Part shown: in pieces, positions 20,034 through 30,321 of the stretch
Numbering within the stretch: the first letter of the stretch is position 1
How the letters are laid out: every line of letters starts with the position of its first letter
NCBI GenBank assembly: GCA_022496205.1
Contig: WTXD01000122.1
Span: 1-38,610 of the forward strand
From: Gloeopeniophorella convolvens
Taxonomy: Eukaryota > Basidiomycota > Agaricomycetes > Russulales
DNA: 38,610 nucleotides
Reading direction: 5' to 3'
Position numbers and translations under genes: made by a program
The notes under the pieces: generated by a model
The model's database searches: none
Told to the model about the DNA's origin: nothing
What the model saw: only the letters and a program-made list of their open reading frames with translations

Positions 20034-21545
20034 TCAGTGACTAAACCCGCTGCAGGGCCCCCTTCCCAACATCCTCCTCAGGTCATCAGCCAGCGCGTCT
20101 GGCCTCTCATACGCTGCAAACTGCCCGCCTGCATTGTGCTCGGACTCGAACACGATATTAGCCTCTGCATAAAGGAACCTGGGTATATGTGCCTCTAGGT
20201 CAGCGGGCGTGGAGAAGAGCATGAAGGCGATCCGATGTACGCTTTGGGCCTAAGGAGGATATCTTTCGCGAAGAATGAGAGGCCCACGGGAACGCTCGTG
20301 CGCGGGAGGCGAACCACCTCGTCTGCCTTTGCGAGCTCGTAATATAACCCGATCGATGCGACGGGACCCGCCCGGGAGAACCAGTAGATCGAGACCCAGG
20401 TCAGAACTGCCGGTCATGTCCGTGAGGTCAGGATACCGCGGCATCAGATAGAAGAGACTGGTACCTTCGTCGTCGCTCCAGGGATACGCGTCTGTCCACA
20501 AGACGAGTTTCTCGTAAATCCATGCAAGGAGGGCGATCGGAGAGTCTGCAAGCTATAGCCGAGCGTCTGCGGGCGAGTGGATTGCTGCATGAGGTATCCC
20601 ATGCCCGTCTTCTGGAACTCTTTGCCTCGGGCAGGCCCTCTCGCTCACGAGGTGTGTAAGGCGTGAAGAGGTATTTGACATACCGGAGTGGGTTGGTGTT
20701 AGCACTGGCCCTATGTGTAGACGCGTGAGTCCTGACTGGTGGGTTACTGGGTTGGAGGTTACCTGGGAGAGTCGATATGTTGTGCCTTGACATGTTCAGG
20801 TCCGTATTGAGCGGCTAGGGAACGAGTTAACTGTAACTGTCGTGAAATGTAACTGCAAGTAGTTCGAGGGTAGAGCAAAGGCGTACAATGTGCCCTCTAT
20901 TTCCACTCTAGGTCACATACTCCGAGTATCCCAGCGAAACCATAAGCTTATTGAGGAGCTGGTAGCATTGTGCTTAAGGACACATGCACGAGACGCTTTC
21001 GGACGTGGCGGAACATACCTCGGCATAGTGCTTGCCGCAGAAACCTGGCTTGAGAACCGCCTCCGACCACGCGTATCCTGGAAGGCTGGGCGCGACGACG
21101 TGGAATGACGTATATCCAGAGCCCCTAGCCGTCAGCAGCGGCAGGATCTTCACCACATCGATAAAGCTTCCTGGCCCTGTCGAAGTGTCAGTCTTTCCTG
21201 GCTAAGCGTTCACGAGCGGACGCTTACATCCATGCACGAACAGCAACGGTATGGCGCCTTGTACCTCGCTTTCTTGTGCACGTAATGGATGTTCACGGCC
21301 CAAAGCCTTCGACCTCTATTTCGCGCGCGAACATCGGGAGTTTCTCATTGAGCTCGCTTCATGTATGCGCAGTTGTAGTCCGTGCGCCACCTTTCGAGGA
21401 GGCGTTTGACGTCCGCGAGCGGCACACCGTATGCCCAGCCCGCACCTTCTACCTCATCTGGGAGGCAGGTATCCGAGAGCTTGCGTCGCAGGCGCGCGAG
21501 ATCCTCTCCCGGAACGGCGATTGTGAAAGGCGTTTCCGCAGACAT
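20034..21545 (-). pseudogene. Epoxide hydrolase, copy 2, frameshifted and catalytically mutated
   Basis: This is a tandem paralogue of copy 1 in the same orientation. It starts MSAETPFTIAVPGEDLARL and keeps GWAYGVPLADVKRLLERWR, LPMFAREIEVEGFG, the intron-split [81 protein letters not shown] and [11 protein letters not shown]. Frames change about six times, mostly by single bases. Unlike copy 1, key residues are also gone: at 20910-20925 the expected TQGGDWG reads as T-stop-SGNRG (nucleophile Asp to Asn, Gln codon to TAG), and the catalytic-His motif GGHF has become GGQF. These substitutions cannot be explained by homopolymer miscalls, so this copy is very probably dead. The frame ends at TGA 20034-20036 after GPCSGFSH. 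Confidence 0.8.
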
Positions 21546-21981
21546 AATGGGAATCTTCGCTCCCTCTTCTGCAGGGGAAGTGGGATTCTGAAAGTAGGCA
21601 GCGTGGGGGAGATATCAATTCGAGAGGATTTTATGAGGTATTGGGGATTGCAGCGGGATTCCGAAGTATTCCGAGGCGAACAAGTCGGCTTCAAGTGACG
21701 TCGCGCTTGGGGTATGGAATGATCTTGATATGCTTGGTGCCTAGCAAAAGCATGGCGAGGGCCACAAGGGAAGCGAGAGAGATAGCACGGCATCATAAGG
21801 TAGCAGATGAGAACTCGTGAAATGATAATGTCATGAGTTGACATCTGGATGAGCACCTCACCGGTGAAGGAGAACTCTCCGACCCGTCCGTGTCGTCATG
21901 TGAATAGCCGTCAAAGCCAGTCGACAGAAAGCAGGATAGAATAATGTCGTAGCAGGGTATTTACAGATACCACGAGGGATT
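21546..21981. other. Intergenic, no gene seen
   Basis: This 436 bp stretch holds the 5' flank of epoxide hydrolase 2 and the 3' flank of the p24 gene. Both genes are on the minus strand. Confidence 0.4.
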
Positions 21982-22846
21982 CTATACCCTATACCGCCGT
22001 GCCGTCTTGTTAAAGAATGTCTGGAGGACGTATACCTGAAGCCTGCTAAGGTGTCAACAATGACGAAGGGGAAATTCAGTAGTAGACGTACACTGCCATA
22101 GCTATGACCCCCAATGTCTCGAACACAGCATACCAAAACAGTCGGCTGGGTTTTACAAAGCGTCAAATTACTAGTGCCGACTGTTACAGTCACGGTGACG
22201 CACTTTTGTGTAGACTTGACTATCGAAAAGCCACGGTTCTCGCGCGTGTGGAAGCTATAGAGATACAACGATTAGTATATGCGCATTGAGCATAACAGCC
22301 GAGGAGTACGCACTACTTCTGTGTACGTTTGATGTTCATCAACAAGCTGTTCAGCCTAAATATGCTCTCCTCGAGGGCAGACGTCTGCTCGGCGATTTGG
22401 CCTGGCTTTGCGGGTGCTTCTCGTCTTGGCTCGCTCTCCACCATGATATCGAAGTCGACGAGCTTGTCGGTGAGCGTACTCATGTCGTTCTCGAAGCAGA
22501 AGGCATATTCGCCAACGGCGTTGGCAGTAAGAACGTAGTCGCCCTGGCGCTCGCGCTGGCCGTCAAGTAGGACCTTTTCATTCGGGTCCTTGACTTCGAA
22601 GTCGATGTCGAACGAGCCTCCGGACTGAACAGCAAAGTAGAACTATGAGAGCGAACGGTGAGCGCGCGTATCTATGTGGTGACGGAAGGGTAGACGCACG
22701 CCGATCTTTTCGCCGGCCTTATCTACGTCCGCATAGAAGCATAAGCGTTCGTTGGTGTGAGTGCGTCGTGAGAGCAGAAGCATAGGATGTTGTCGCAAGC
22801 CGAGGACACTGCAGAGGACGGCGAAGAGCCAGTGAGAGGCCACCAT
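21982..22846 (-). CDS. p24/emp24/gp25L family cargo receptor (TMED), 5 exons
   Basis: Exons on the minus strand are 22846-22700, 22642-22314, 22254-22204, 22145-22092 and 22042-21982; the introns (49-59 nt) all have GT..AG borders, and the total of 642 nt gives 213 residues. The GOLD domain shows ERLCFYADVDKAGEKIGFYF, SGGSFDIDFEVKDPNEKVLL, QGDYVLTANAVGEYAFCFEN and DKLVDFDIMVE. A coiled-coil (SALEESIFRLNSLLMNIKRT) and HTRENRGFSIVKSTQNRLFW follow, then a C-terminal membrane segment (AVFETLGVIAMAVLQVYVLQ) and a short basic cytosolic tail ending RRYRV. These proteins package cargo into COPII/COPI vesicles between ER and Golgi. ATG 22846 gives a leader MVASHWLFAVLCSVLGL. The 15 residues between leader and NERL read better (SYASALTTH) in another frame, so two compensating single-base errors are possible there. 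Confidence 0.88.
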
Positions 22847-23127
22847 GGCGGAGAGAAGAAAAGGAAACACCCGTGGGAAAGGCACGCCACTTCTCTTGGC
22901 ACTTTGATACGACCGCGCGTCGAGAGCAGTTTCTCCTCAAGCATTTTGACTGTCGACCACCATGTTCTCCTCCAAAATTTCCCTTCCGCCATCGCAACAC
23001 AGTCCTGCACAACTCAGGCCCTCCTTCACGTTTCTCGGCTCTTTCTCGCGCTCTTCGTCGACCTCTTCAGCTACTTCTACATACCATTCTGCCCTGAGCT
23101 TCCCTATTTTTTCTTCGCCTGTTCGCG
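22847..23127. promoter_or_regulatory. Shared promoter between p24 and Rua1_C genes
   Basis: The p24 gene (minus) and the Rua1_C-type gene (plus) start 281 bp apart and diverge, so this segment must contain both promoters. It is rich in pyrimidine tracts on the plus strand (CTTCTC, TCTTCGTCGACCTC), typical of fungal housekeeping promoters. No clear TATA box is seen on either side. Confidence 0.5.
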
Positions 23128-24547
23128 ATGTTCACCTCGAGATGTATGCGTCCCTTCTCCGCTCAAACAGTCCAGCACCACCATGGGGTATCCTCTCCTG
23201 CCCTAGCTGCCTCTCCACACCTCTTCACACCTCCACTTCCTTTCCGGGACGCGTTCACCCCAGGCATATCTCCGATAGACCGCTCGCCTCGTCCTCGCTC
23301 TCCTCGGAACCCCTGCACTCCTTTGCGCAACTCATCTGGGCAACCTTTTCTAGAGAAGCTTCTTCACGCTCGGAATGATTCTGATGATGATGACTGTGAA
23401 GATGATATCGACAGGTCCTCTTTCCTCCTTCTTCGTTCACTTAGGCTGCACGTCAACTCCTCTGAGGGCTACTCCGGCTCCTTCCGTCTCGCCTTTTTCT
23501 TCACCGTTCTCTACGGCATCCTCTGTTGAAGTCCTCTGTCTTGCTCGCGCGTGGCTCGCCCTGTTCCCAGCTCACTCGGTGTTCAGTCTCCGGCCATCTC
23601 TCTCAAGCGCTCCGCGCCTGTCGAGCTCCCTTCTCGTCCAGAAAGCAAGCGTAGCAAAACTTCTGAGTCTCCCCTGTCGCACCCGGTACCTGCTCTCCAG
23701 CGCACCTTCCCTCCCTCATCCCCATTCACTCAGACTTTCCGGGCTTCTATCGCCGTTTTCCCATCATACCTCCAGTGCTCAAAGTGTAAGTCCAATTCAC
23801 TGTGATGGCGCCTCGTGTAATGATGAAGCAGTCCTTCCGGTTGCATTCTCAACCCGCCGCGAGACGCCCATGACCTTTACACCCCACGCCTCGTTCGAGG
23901 AACTGGTCATGCTAAAGTTGGCCTCTGCCCCATATGCGCCTGCGCGGCGGCGGGCAAAGTCTGGCTTAGCACGAAATTTTCCGCATACAAGTGGTATGTT
24001 CCGTTCAAAGTGACATGACGATCTGGACATTTTCCGTTAACCCCTCGTTGCAGAGCTCCCTATCTTCTACCTCTAAACTGATAACGTTGATCTTCATGCA
24101 GTTATCATATGCAATATTTTCATGGTTTGCTACCCTGTACTCTCCGTGGGCAATCTATTGTTGAGGCACAAAATAGGTATCTCTGCGGCTTCGGCACAAC
24201 CGTTCTCACCACCGACGGCGTTCCGAACCACACAACGCCCACGACCCGGCAAGCTTGAGCGTACGCACATGCTTGAAGGCCGTTGCCATCGCTGCAAGCG
24301 CTGGGTCGCCGTGCAAGGCGTCAAGGACGCCGAGGCTAAAGTCAGCCCCTTTTACCTGTCCTTTCCATTCTGGCGATTGTTGCTGATTGCTACCATGTAA
24401 GGTTAAGGAACTTTTCTGGTGAGTTCTAAGAGCACGCTCGTTACTCTGACCTACATTACGCATCCACAGGTGGAAACACGCAGCAGCTTGTCACGGCACG
24501 AGCACACTCCCGGCGAGCGCGATATCTTTTTGGACTCCGTCGAATGA
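23128..24547 (+). pseudogene. Rua1_C (DUF4451)-type zinc-binding regulator, frame broken
   Basis: The N-terminal half is low-complexity Ser/Pro-rich with CTPLRNSSGQPFLEKLL and an acidic NDSDDDDCEDDID patch, then SLKRSAPVELPSRPESKRSK, a likely nuclear localisation signal. The C-terminal half gives DLYTPRLVRGTGHAKVGLCP, CPIC, YHMQYFHGIS, GRCHRCKRWVAVQGVKD and WWKHAAACH, the Cys/His pattern of the Rua1_C domain known from the Ustilago transcription regulator Rua1. Introns are 23786-23831, 23991-24101, 24125-24176, 24341-24401 and 24419-24469. The reading frame breaks near 23413, 23535, 23735 and 24505; each break is repaired by one base in a short run. The gene may be real with local sequence errors, since its neighbour p24 is nearly clean, or may be decaying. 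The role is inferred as transcriptional; targets are unknown. The likely stop is TGA 24545-24547. Confidence 0.75.
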
Positions 24548-25370
24548 TATCACTCGAGTTGCAGAACGGAGCCAGGTTCCTGCATTGACCTTTCTCCAAC
24601 ACGGCTCAATCGTCTACCTCCCCGACAAGACCATGGACTCTCAGACTGACGCATTTTCGCCGTGCTGCAATCAAATTACCCAAACGCTGTATCTCTATCT
24701 CTGTCTCCCCGTTCCCCAATCTCCTCCCGTTTCTTTCACCTGCTGTATTTCTCCCGCTACCGTCTCTTTGTCTCCCTTATATCAAATCCACCACCCCCTC
24801 TGCAAGTTGTATCCTGTATCTGGATCACACTTTCATGGCATATCTTATTCACACTATTGCTCACCGGTCCCCGTATTCTTCTTCATGTGCCTTCATCCCT
24901 TCACTACCGGTATCCGGTCCTCGTCTCACTTCATTTCCACTGACCCTCCCGCTCTACTACCAACGTCACCGCCGCCATCATCATCTTGCGCATTTATCGT
25001 ACTTTTCTCGGCCTCTCGTCACGGCAGTAATTCAAACCAAGGACTTTTGATCTCACTAGTCGGTTTCCGGAGTGCACATGGCCATTTACTTGCTCAAACA
25101 ACACGTCGGCATCAGGGAAACCCTCCCTCGCTAATTCATGTGAATTACCGTGAATTAACGCGGAGGCGCCCATTATCCTGATTAACAACCCCCCCTTGAA
25201 TCTATGTTAATTTTCCTCGCTAGCAAGGATTAGACTTGGTTTAGACTCACGAGCACAATATACTAGCCACTGATTTCCCCAGGTTCTACTTTCAGCTCAG
25301 GGATATTTATGGACTGAATCAAGCCTTTTATTGCACAGAGCATCTCGAGTTATGTACATTTTTTATACAG
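24548..25370. other. Pyrimidine-rich 3' flank and intergenic DNA
   Basis: 24650-25030 is strongly C/T-rich on the plus strand (CTCTATCTCTGTCTCCCC and similar), so long frames there are composition artefacts, probably 3' UTR of the Rua1_C gene. At 25110-25150 short inverted AATTCA/TGAATT motifs occur. No gene is seen. Confidence 0.45.
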
Positions 25371-25764
25371 CTACAAGGGCGTACCACACAAGTCGGAATG
25401 GATCGAGGGCAACGATACCGGGGCCGGCGCGCAGCATGTCAGGGCACCGCCGACCAGACACCAGCGTGGTGGCACGCCCGTGTACACCGTACCGATCCTG
25501 GTCGACCCGCGCACAGAGACAGCGCTCACTGACTCGCTGCCACTCACGCTCGCGCTTGAGCGCGTGCACCCCGACATGCCCACACTCTTCCCACCGGGTA
25601 GTGAAGACACGATCGCCATGTTCGATCCTACGGTTATGCACAGCGTCGTTATGGAGCTCACGCCGATGGTCATTTTGCGCATGCACGCACAGCTTGTCAT
25701 GCCCACAGGGAGTGCGTTCTCCCACAGGAGCCGCGAGCACTTGCTCCACGGACGGCTTGAGTAG
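25371..25764 (+). pseudogene. Glutathione transferase N-terminal domain relic (etherase/GTE-like)
   Basis: A single frame reads YKGVPHKSEWIE, then GGTPVYTVPILVDPRTETAL, TDSLPLTLALERVHPDMPTL and FPPGSEDTIAMFDPTVMHSV. This is the thioredoxin-fold part of basidiomycete etherase-like glutathione transferases; the cis-proline loop is TVPIL. A plausible acceptor (TTTTATACAG) ends at 25370, but no exon for the first 30 residues (normally with the catalytic Ser/Cys) is found upstream. A TAG at 25762-25764 ends the frame, although the codons beyond it (ELPMPGHWIALHDVLA-like) still look coding to about 25840. The helical C-terminal domain is missing. It is a truncated relic. Confidence 0.6.
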
Positions 25765-27540
25765 CTCCCGATGCCTGGGCACTGGATTGCGCTGCACGAC
25801 GTGCTCGCGCAGGGGCAGATGAGCAGGAGACATATGCGTCAGATATTGTTGTGTATGCATGGCTGGCGCGGTGCGAACTTACCAGAGTGGAACGAGATCA
25901 AGTGACGGGACAGGGGGTAGTGGGGGCGGCTCGTGGATGTGTTCAGGAAATGGGAGTACACAGATGTACGAGCGCAACAACAATCAGTTGCGGCACGAGC
26001 GGGCCCAGGACCTGCAGCATGCATCAGATCCAAGAGGGAAATGGAAAGGGGAGACCCAGAAGTAGCGCACAGTCGGCTGTCGTGCTGAGCCCGAGGCTCA
26101 CAATGTAATTCCACAGTCATCCATGGCGCAGGAAATGTCTGCACGTGCGGCACCTGCTGTTTTGGCAATGAAGCTTGTAAGCTGCACTTGTGGCATTGTG
26201 GAGTATGCCATCGAGCTTACAACTATAGCACACATCTGCAGCATTGGATATTCCAGGGCCGGTGCCACTTCTGCGAGTGCCGGGTCTGGGGGCGGGTGTA
26301 CCTTGCACTGTGCCGAAGGATCCCAAGTAACTGATACACTGCAGCCCTTGCTGCAGCCTGCTTGTGCCTATAATCACCTTGTTGAGATATCAATGAATTC
26401 AAAGTGATACTTGCCTACCACACGGGATGCACACAGAAGCAGCAAAAAGACAGTAGTGACCAGGGTCTCTATGGATGCTCGGAAGAAAGAGGCCAGTGAA
26501 CTTGTTGTCACGTCGACGTGGCAGGCTCAGCTTGTGCTTGGCGGAGTTTCGATTGGGCATGTGATCGCCGGACCGCAAATCCGAGAAAGTGTGCAAGAAT
26601 TGCTGTCGTGAGTTGACTTCAACCTTCCGAGTCATGCATGTGCTCCGACGTGCGTCCGCATCTCTCCTAACTGCCACGCCACCCTGAAACACCTTCGCAA
26701 ACGATGTCAAGAAATCGTGCATATCCACTGTGGCCTGCTGAAGAGGGTTGTCATCTTGGCAGCATCCCCAAAGGTTGCACGGGCGGACATGAGCGGGGTG
26801 AAGTGAATACCCACATACATTTGCACAATTCGGCGACGCGGGCTGAGGCGTGCTCGGTGCACCCCTTACAGTGAAGTATCTCGCACCCAACTCGCACCTG
26901 CAACGCGACTCACGATCGCACGCACTGCATACGCGGCACTCGCGCTGCGGCGGCATTGTGTCGCATATGCTGCGCGCGTCTTGCACGTCCCACGTGGGCC
27001 TCTGAATTTTGGTTGCTGAGGTGTGAGCGTGTAGGGACGCTGAGGCATGCCCAGCGCGCGGCAGTTGAGTAGAGCCATGCGGCCGTGGCGCAGGTGTGGG
27101 CGGGCGGGCGGCGGCGGGGTACACGGCGTGCCCATCACACGCCATGTCTCGGAGATCAGCTCAAATGGTGGTGGCCCCTCGAGGCGAGCACGCGCGAGGT
27201 TAAGGTGTTGCAGGACTGGACTGCCCATCTCTCTCCAGCAATGTACGTGGAGAGCACGTGGTGCGCAGTGGGACGATGGACGGAGCGCATGCGGAGGATG
27301 TCAGGAGGGCAGGGAGGAGGGCAGGGATGTGCGTGGCGCACAGTGCGGAGAGGAGGTGCATCGTACTGGCTAGAACCTGCACAGTGGGCATCAGTGGCGT
27401 GGAGAGGACGCACCTGCTCGGACATCCCGTCGCCAAGGAGGCCGAGCGAGCAGCGCGCCGCAACAGCAGCGGCATTGCTCAGCGCGGCAGTGTACATGAG
27501 CTCGCGCCCATGGTTGAACAGGTACTCACTACAAAATCAT
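25765..27540. other. GC-rich stretch with many overlapping frames, no gene recognised
   Basis: Both strands are open over long distances because of high GC. On the minus strand a Cys-rich stretch (RECRVCSACD near 26920, CQNSRCRTCRHFL near 26130) and ELMYTAALSNAAAVAARCSL near 27480 look mildly protein-like and could be parts of one decayed minus-strand gene spanning 26.1-27.5 kb. A possible intron is GTGAGT..CTGTAAG around 26920-26870. I could not join these into a model. Confidence 0.35.
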
Positions 27541-29486
27541 GTTAAAATAAGCTATAATTTCGATCCTATGACTGTGACTCAAGAGGCGCCGGTTTAAGGT
27601 ATCGCTAGAAGTCGCTAGAGGCCTTGTACGTCGCTAGACGGATTGATGTTAATCTCAACCCGTCTTAGCAAGGGAGGGATTCCCTGATGTCATAGCAATC
27701 ACCGACGGGTGCAGAAATCCGTTGTGGCCGTTCTCTATGTTGTTACGGGGACTACTGTATTGGAAAAGCACGACTAAGCACCAGCGGGCTTGAGAACTTC
27801 CGCTCTATACTTACCTCCACCGTGGGCGACAGTGATGGCTCGGCAGAACAACGGCACACCTTTCTCACTCACGTGTTGTTGCATTGTTCATCAAAGCGCT
27901 GCGGCTCGGCGCGTTATGGGAGTACGACTACTCAATCAGAACACAGGTTGGCCCCTGCGATCGGGGCTGGTCTACCACAGTCTCCTAATGGTACTTTCTC
28001 TGTTGTGAACTGTTCTAGAAATCGCCGTCCATACAGCGCAGAAGACCTTCAGGATGGCTCGGATGCAAAGGCCACTGATACGAACGGTGATGCACCCTGC
28101 GGAGCTGTCATCTCGGAGCGTCGAGTTGACGGGCCTGAACAATGCCGTGTCTGCTTTTGACTCACCATGTGTGTCAAAGGCGCACTCCATGGCACGCAAG
28201 TTACAGTCGAAATCAAAAACATAGGCCCCGCGCTGACGTCCGTTCAGAACAGCATTCGGGCGGAGCATGTAAATAAGCCCCAGCCAATCAGAGTGGCCTC
28301 AACCGTGCGTGAGGTAAGACGAACACGCAAGTTTTCTGGATAGCGAGAACGACGCCGACTGAGTAAACCCGGCCAGTGCTCAATATGATTGCACCGTGCG
28401 AACCGCACTTTTGTGTAGTTTTTGCGAGAGGGATATGCTGACATTAAAACCCCGCCTGTTCTGAAGGGCTGTTGAAAAAAGGCCTATCATTTTGAATTCA
28501 GCTGTACTTATTTGACTGCATACCTTCACAACTTCTCGCTCACCACTGATAGGACTTTCTCCCCTCCAAATCTATAGTGGGGTGCACCTCGGTGTACGGG
28601 GCCCCACTGTTACTAAATACGTATGTCCGTCTAAAGCACCCTGCCCATACATTCATAGAGTTATTTTCAGTGCAACGCCGCAGTGTCGCTTTTCTTCATC
28701 AGAACAAGATGCCCAGGGGTCGACACTGAAGACAGCACTGATAATTCATCGTCCGGTTCAGCCTTGGGCCCCCTTATTGCACAACACGCACTGAGAGCCA
28801 CTGGCTGCGCGCAAATGCAGTTGCTCGAACATCCTTCAGGGCACATCCGATCTGTGCTCAGTTCCTGGTAGGATCGATCCTCATGCTACTTGTTTTTGGC
28901 GCCTCGCTCGACCGGCGATGCACCCATGTATTTTAGGACAATTACCGTTGGGCTGCCTGAGTATGTCCCTTCCGGCATGAAGACTGGCCAGATCGGCCTT
29001 AATTCTCAGCGTCCTTGCTCATATCCTGCTAGCCGCCTCAATTGCGGCACTTTCAGCCGCTGAGGGTCGAATCAGTAGGTTTTGGATCGCCGCTTCTTCG
29101 GATAGTTCTTCCTACCCCGCGTGAAGTCGTGTTAACTCCACTGATTCCAGCTTCGGCTCCTCGACCACGGCAATTGATCAACTACGTGGAAAACCACGCT
29201 TGAATCAGGAACTTTGAAGGGTGGGGAGTATACTGGAAGCAGAAAGTCGCACGAGTGGGCTACTGAGCGGCCTTGGAGCGGCCTCTCAGAGCGTTGCGCA
29301 TCCTACTGTTTAGGCAGGAACAATCGTACACCCCATGTATGTCGGGACAATTGCCGCCGTATTTCCCCCTGAATATGTTCTTTCGACATCATGATGAGGA
29401 TCCTAGAGCATAAACATGCGCGCCATCTCGTGCCCAGCCACACCGCACACCTCCACCCTCGGACCCACAACCGACTCGGACTCACC
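27541..29486. other. 1.9 kb with no supported gene; contains repeat fragments
   Basis: A GTCGCTAGA motif recurs three times at 27602-27640. 28470-28515 loosely resembles 7440-7490. 28915-28985 resembles 29325-29395 (CCCATGTAT..GGACAATT..CCG), the upstream flank of the first small-protein gene, so this may be a remnant of a fourth copy of that unit. After it, a frame gives hydrophobic SVLAHILLAASIAALSAAEG but has no ATG. Confidence 0.4.
29409..29415 (+). promoter_or_regulatory. TATA-like box of small-protein gene 1
   Basis: CATAAAC sits 72-78 nt before the ATG, the same position as the clean TATAAAA boxes of genes 2 and 3. It is a weakened match, so expression may be lower. Confidence 0.45.
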
Positions 29487-29751
29487 ATGCACAGAATCAT
29501 GTTCTCGCTCATCATTGTCATACTCGCCACCTTGGCTGCAGCACTGCCAGTGGTGCTGCCAGTTGCTGAAAGGGACGTAAAGCCACTGAGTTCGTGATTG
29601 CTGGAATTTCTTCACCTCAAAGAGTTGCTCATCCAGACTTGTTCACTTAGATTCCCTCCCTCCACCCCGCTTGACTCCTGATGGGGGTTTCTTCAATAAG
29701 ATTGTGGTAGATGTCGTAGACCGGCGCGCGGATGCCTACGGCCACCCTTAG
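29487..29751 (+). CDS. Tandem small-protein family, gene 1 (67 aa, 2 exons)
   Basis: Exons are 29487-29589 and 29651-29751, with intron 29590-29650 (61 nt, GTTCGT..TTCACTTAG, phase 1). The product begins with a hydrophobic leader MHRIMFSLIIVILATLAA, predicted to be cut after ALA/ALP-like residues. It continues LPVVLPVAERDVKPLN and exon 2 gives SLPPPRLTPDGGFFNKIVV. The intron is inferred because the same acceptor phase in the two paralogues yields the shared LPPxxL....GGF block. Without splicing, the frame ends at TGA 29595. The C-terminal third has no match in the other copies and lacks a terminal cysteine, so this copy may have a replaced 3' end. It is probably secreted; function unknown. 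Confidence 0.6.
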
Positions 29752-30249
29752 GCGTTAGCATCCCCCCCCCCCCCCCACCCTCTGATGTCGCGCGTGCAGT
29801 TCTCTTCTCAAGTATGCGCGACAGCCAATAAGGACGTTTCCATCCCAGAACCTACGGTAGTATAAATAGGCTGTATCTACGACGAGCAAAGGGGAAATTT
29901 TTGCTGTGAATAAAGGTACCCCGGTCGAGAGTTGCCTCGTTCATCCGGTACAACCGTCGACTTGCGCAACGTACTGTGACACCGCGCATAAGCAGCCCTC
30001 ACCTGTGTATTGCATAAGGGCTTTCTGGGTTGGTGAGAAATCTGTGGATTCCCGAATACTGCACCAGGACATTCGACACCGACATGGCGTCTGATATAGA
30101 TATCCGATACTGCAGCCCCAGTTATGAGACCACTGTACATGTGCTTCCTCATATATTTAGCAAGTCCAGCCGATCACCCATGCATATTAGCAGGACCGCG
30201 ACTAGGTTGCCCCGAATAGTTCAGTTTCAGCATGAGGACCATAGATTAG
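29752..30249. other. Spacer between small-protein genes 1 and 2, with C15 tract and duplicated module
   Basis: A run of 15 C lies at 29762-29776. 30030-30165 is a module repeated at 31072-31200 upstream of gene 3 (AGAAATCTGTGGATTCCCGAA, then ATATATTTAGCA). No coding frame is seen. Confidence 0.5.
30030..30165. repeat. Upstream module, copy A (gene 2 promoter region)
   Basis: This aligns with 31072-31200 through GAGAAATCTGTGGxTTCCCG, GATATCCGAxxCTG and a TTCCTxATATATTT block. The module lies 150-290 nt before the ATG of gene 2, as does its partner before gene 3, so it was duplicated along with the gene. Confidence 0.7.
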
Positions 30250-30256
30250 TATAAAA
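30250..30256 (+). promoter_or_regulatory. TATA box of small-protein gene 2
   Basis: TATAAAA lies 66-72 nt before the ATG. It is followed by a C-rich leader containing CCGACCGACAACCGA, also found just before the ATG in genes 1 and 3 (CCCACAACC). Confidence 0.65.
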
Positions 30257-30321
30257 CTTGCGGCCCTTCGCGCTCGGCCATACAGCCCATCTCCATTCCC
30301 CCGACCGACAACCGATTCACT

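Noticed and set aside
24585..25181. 198-codon frame after the Rua1_C gene
   Set aside because: It lies in a C/T-rich tract and encodes only low-complexity Ser/Pro/Leu; it is probably the 3' untranslated region.
7435..28515. Dispersed repeat shared by 7440-7490 and 28470-28515
   Set aside because: The similarity covers only about 40 bp at roughly 70 percent identity and has no clear borders; it could be chance.
28979..29130. A fourth small-protein gene
   Set aside because: The hydrophobic stretch SVLAHILLAASIAALSAAEG resembles the leaders, but its frame has no ATG, no AER motif and no LPP..GGF exon; only the upstream flank is clearly repeated.
29762..29776. C15 tract as a regulatory element
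   Set aside because: Long C runs occur by slippage and are error-prone to sequence; nothing else supports a function.
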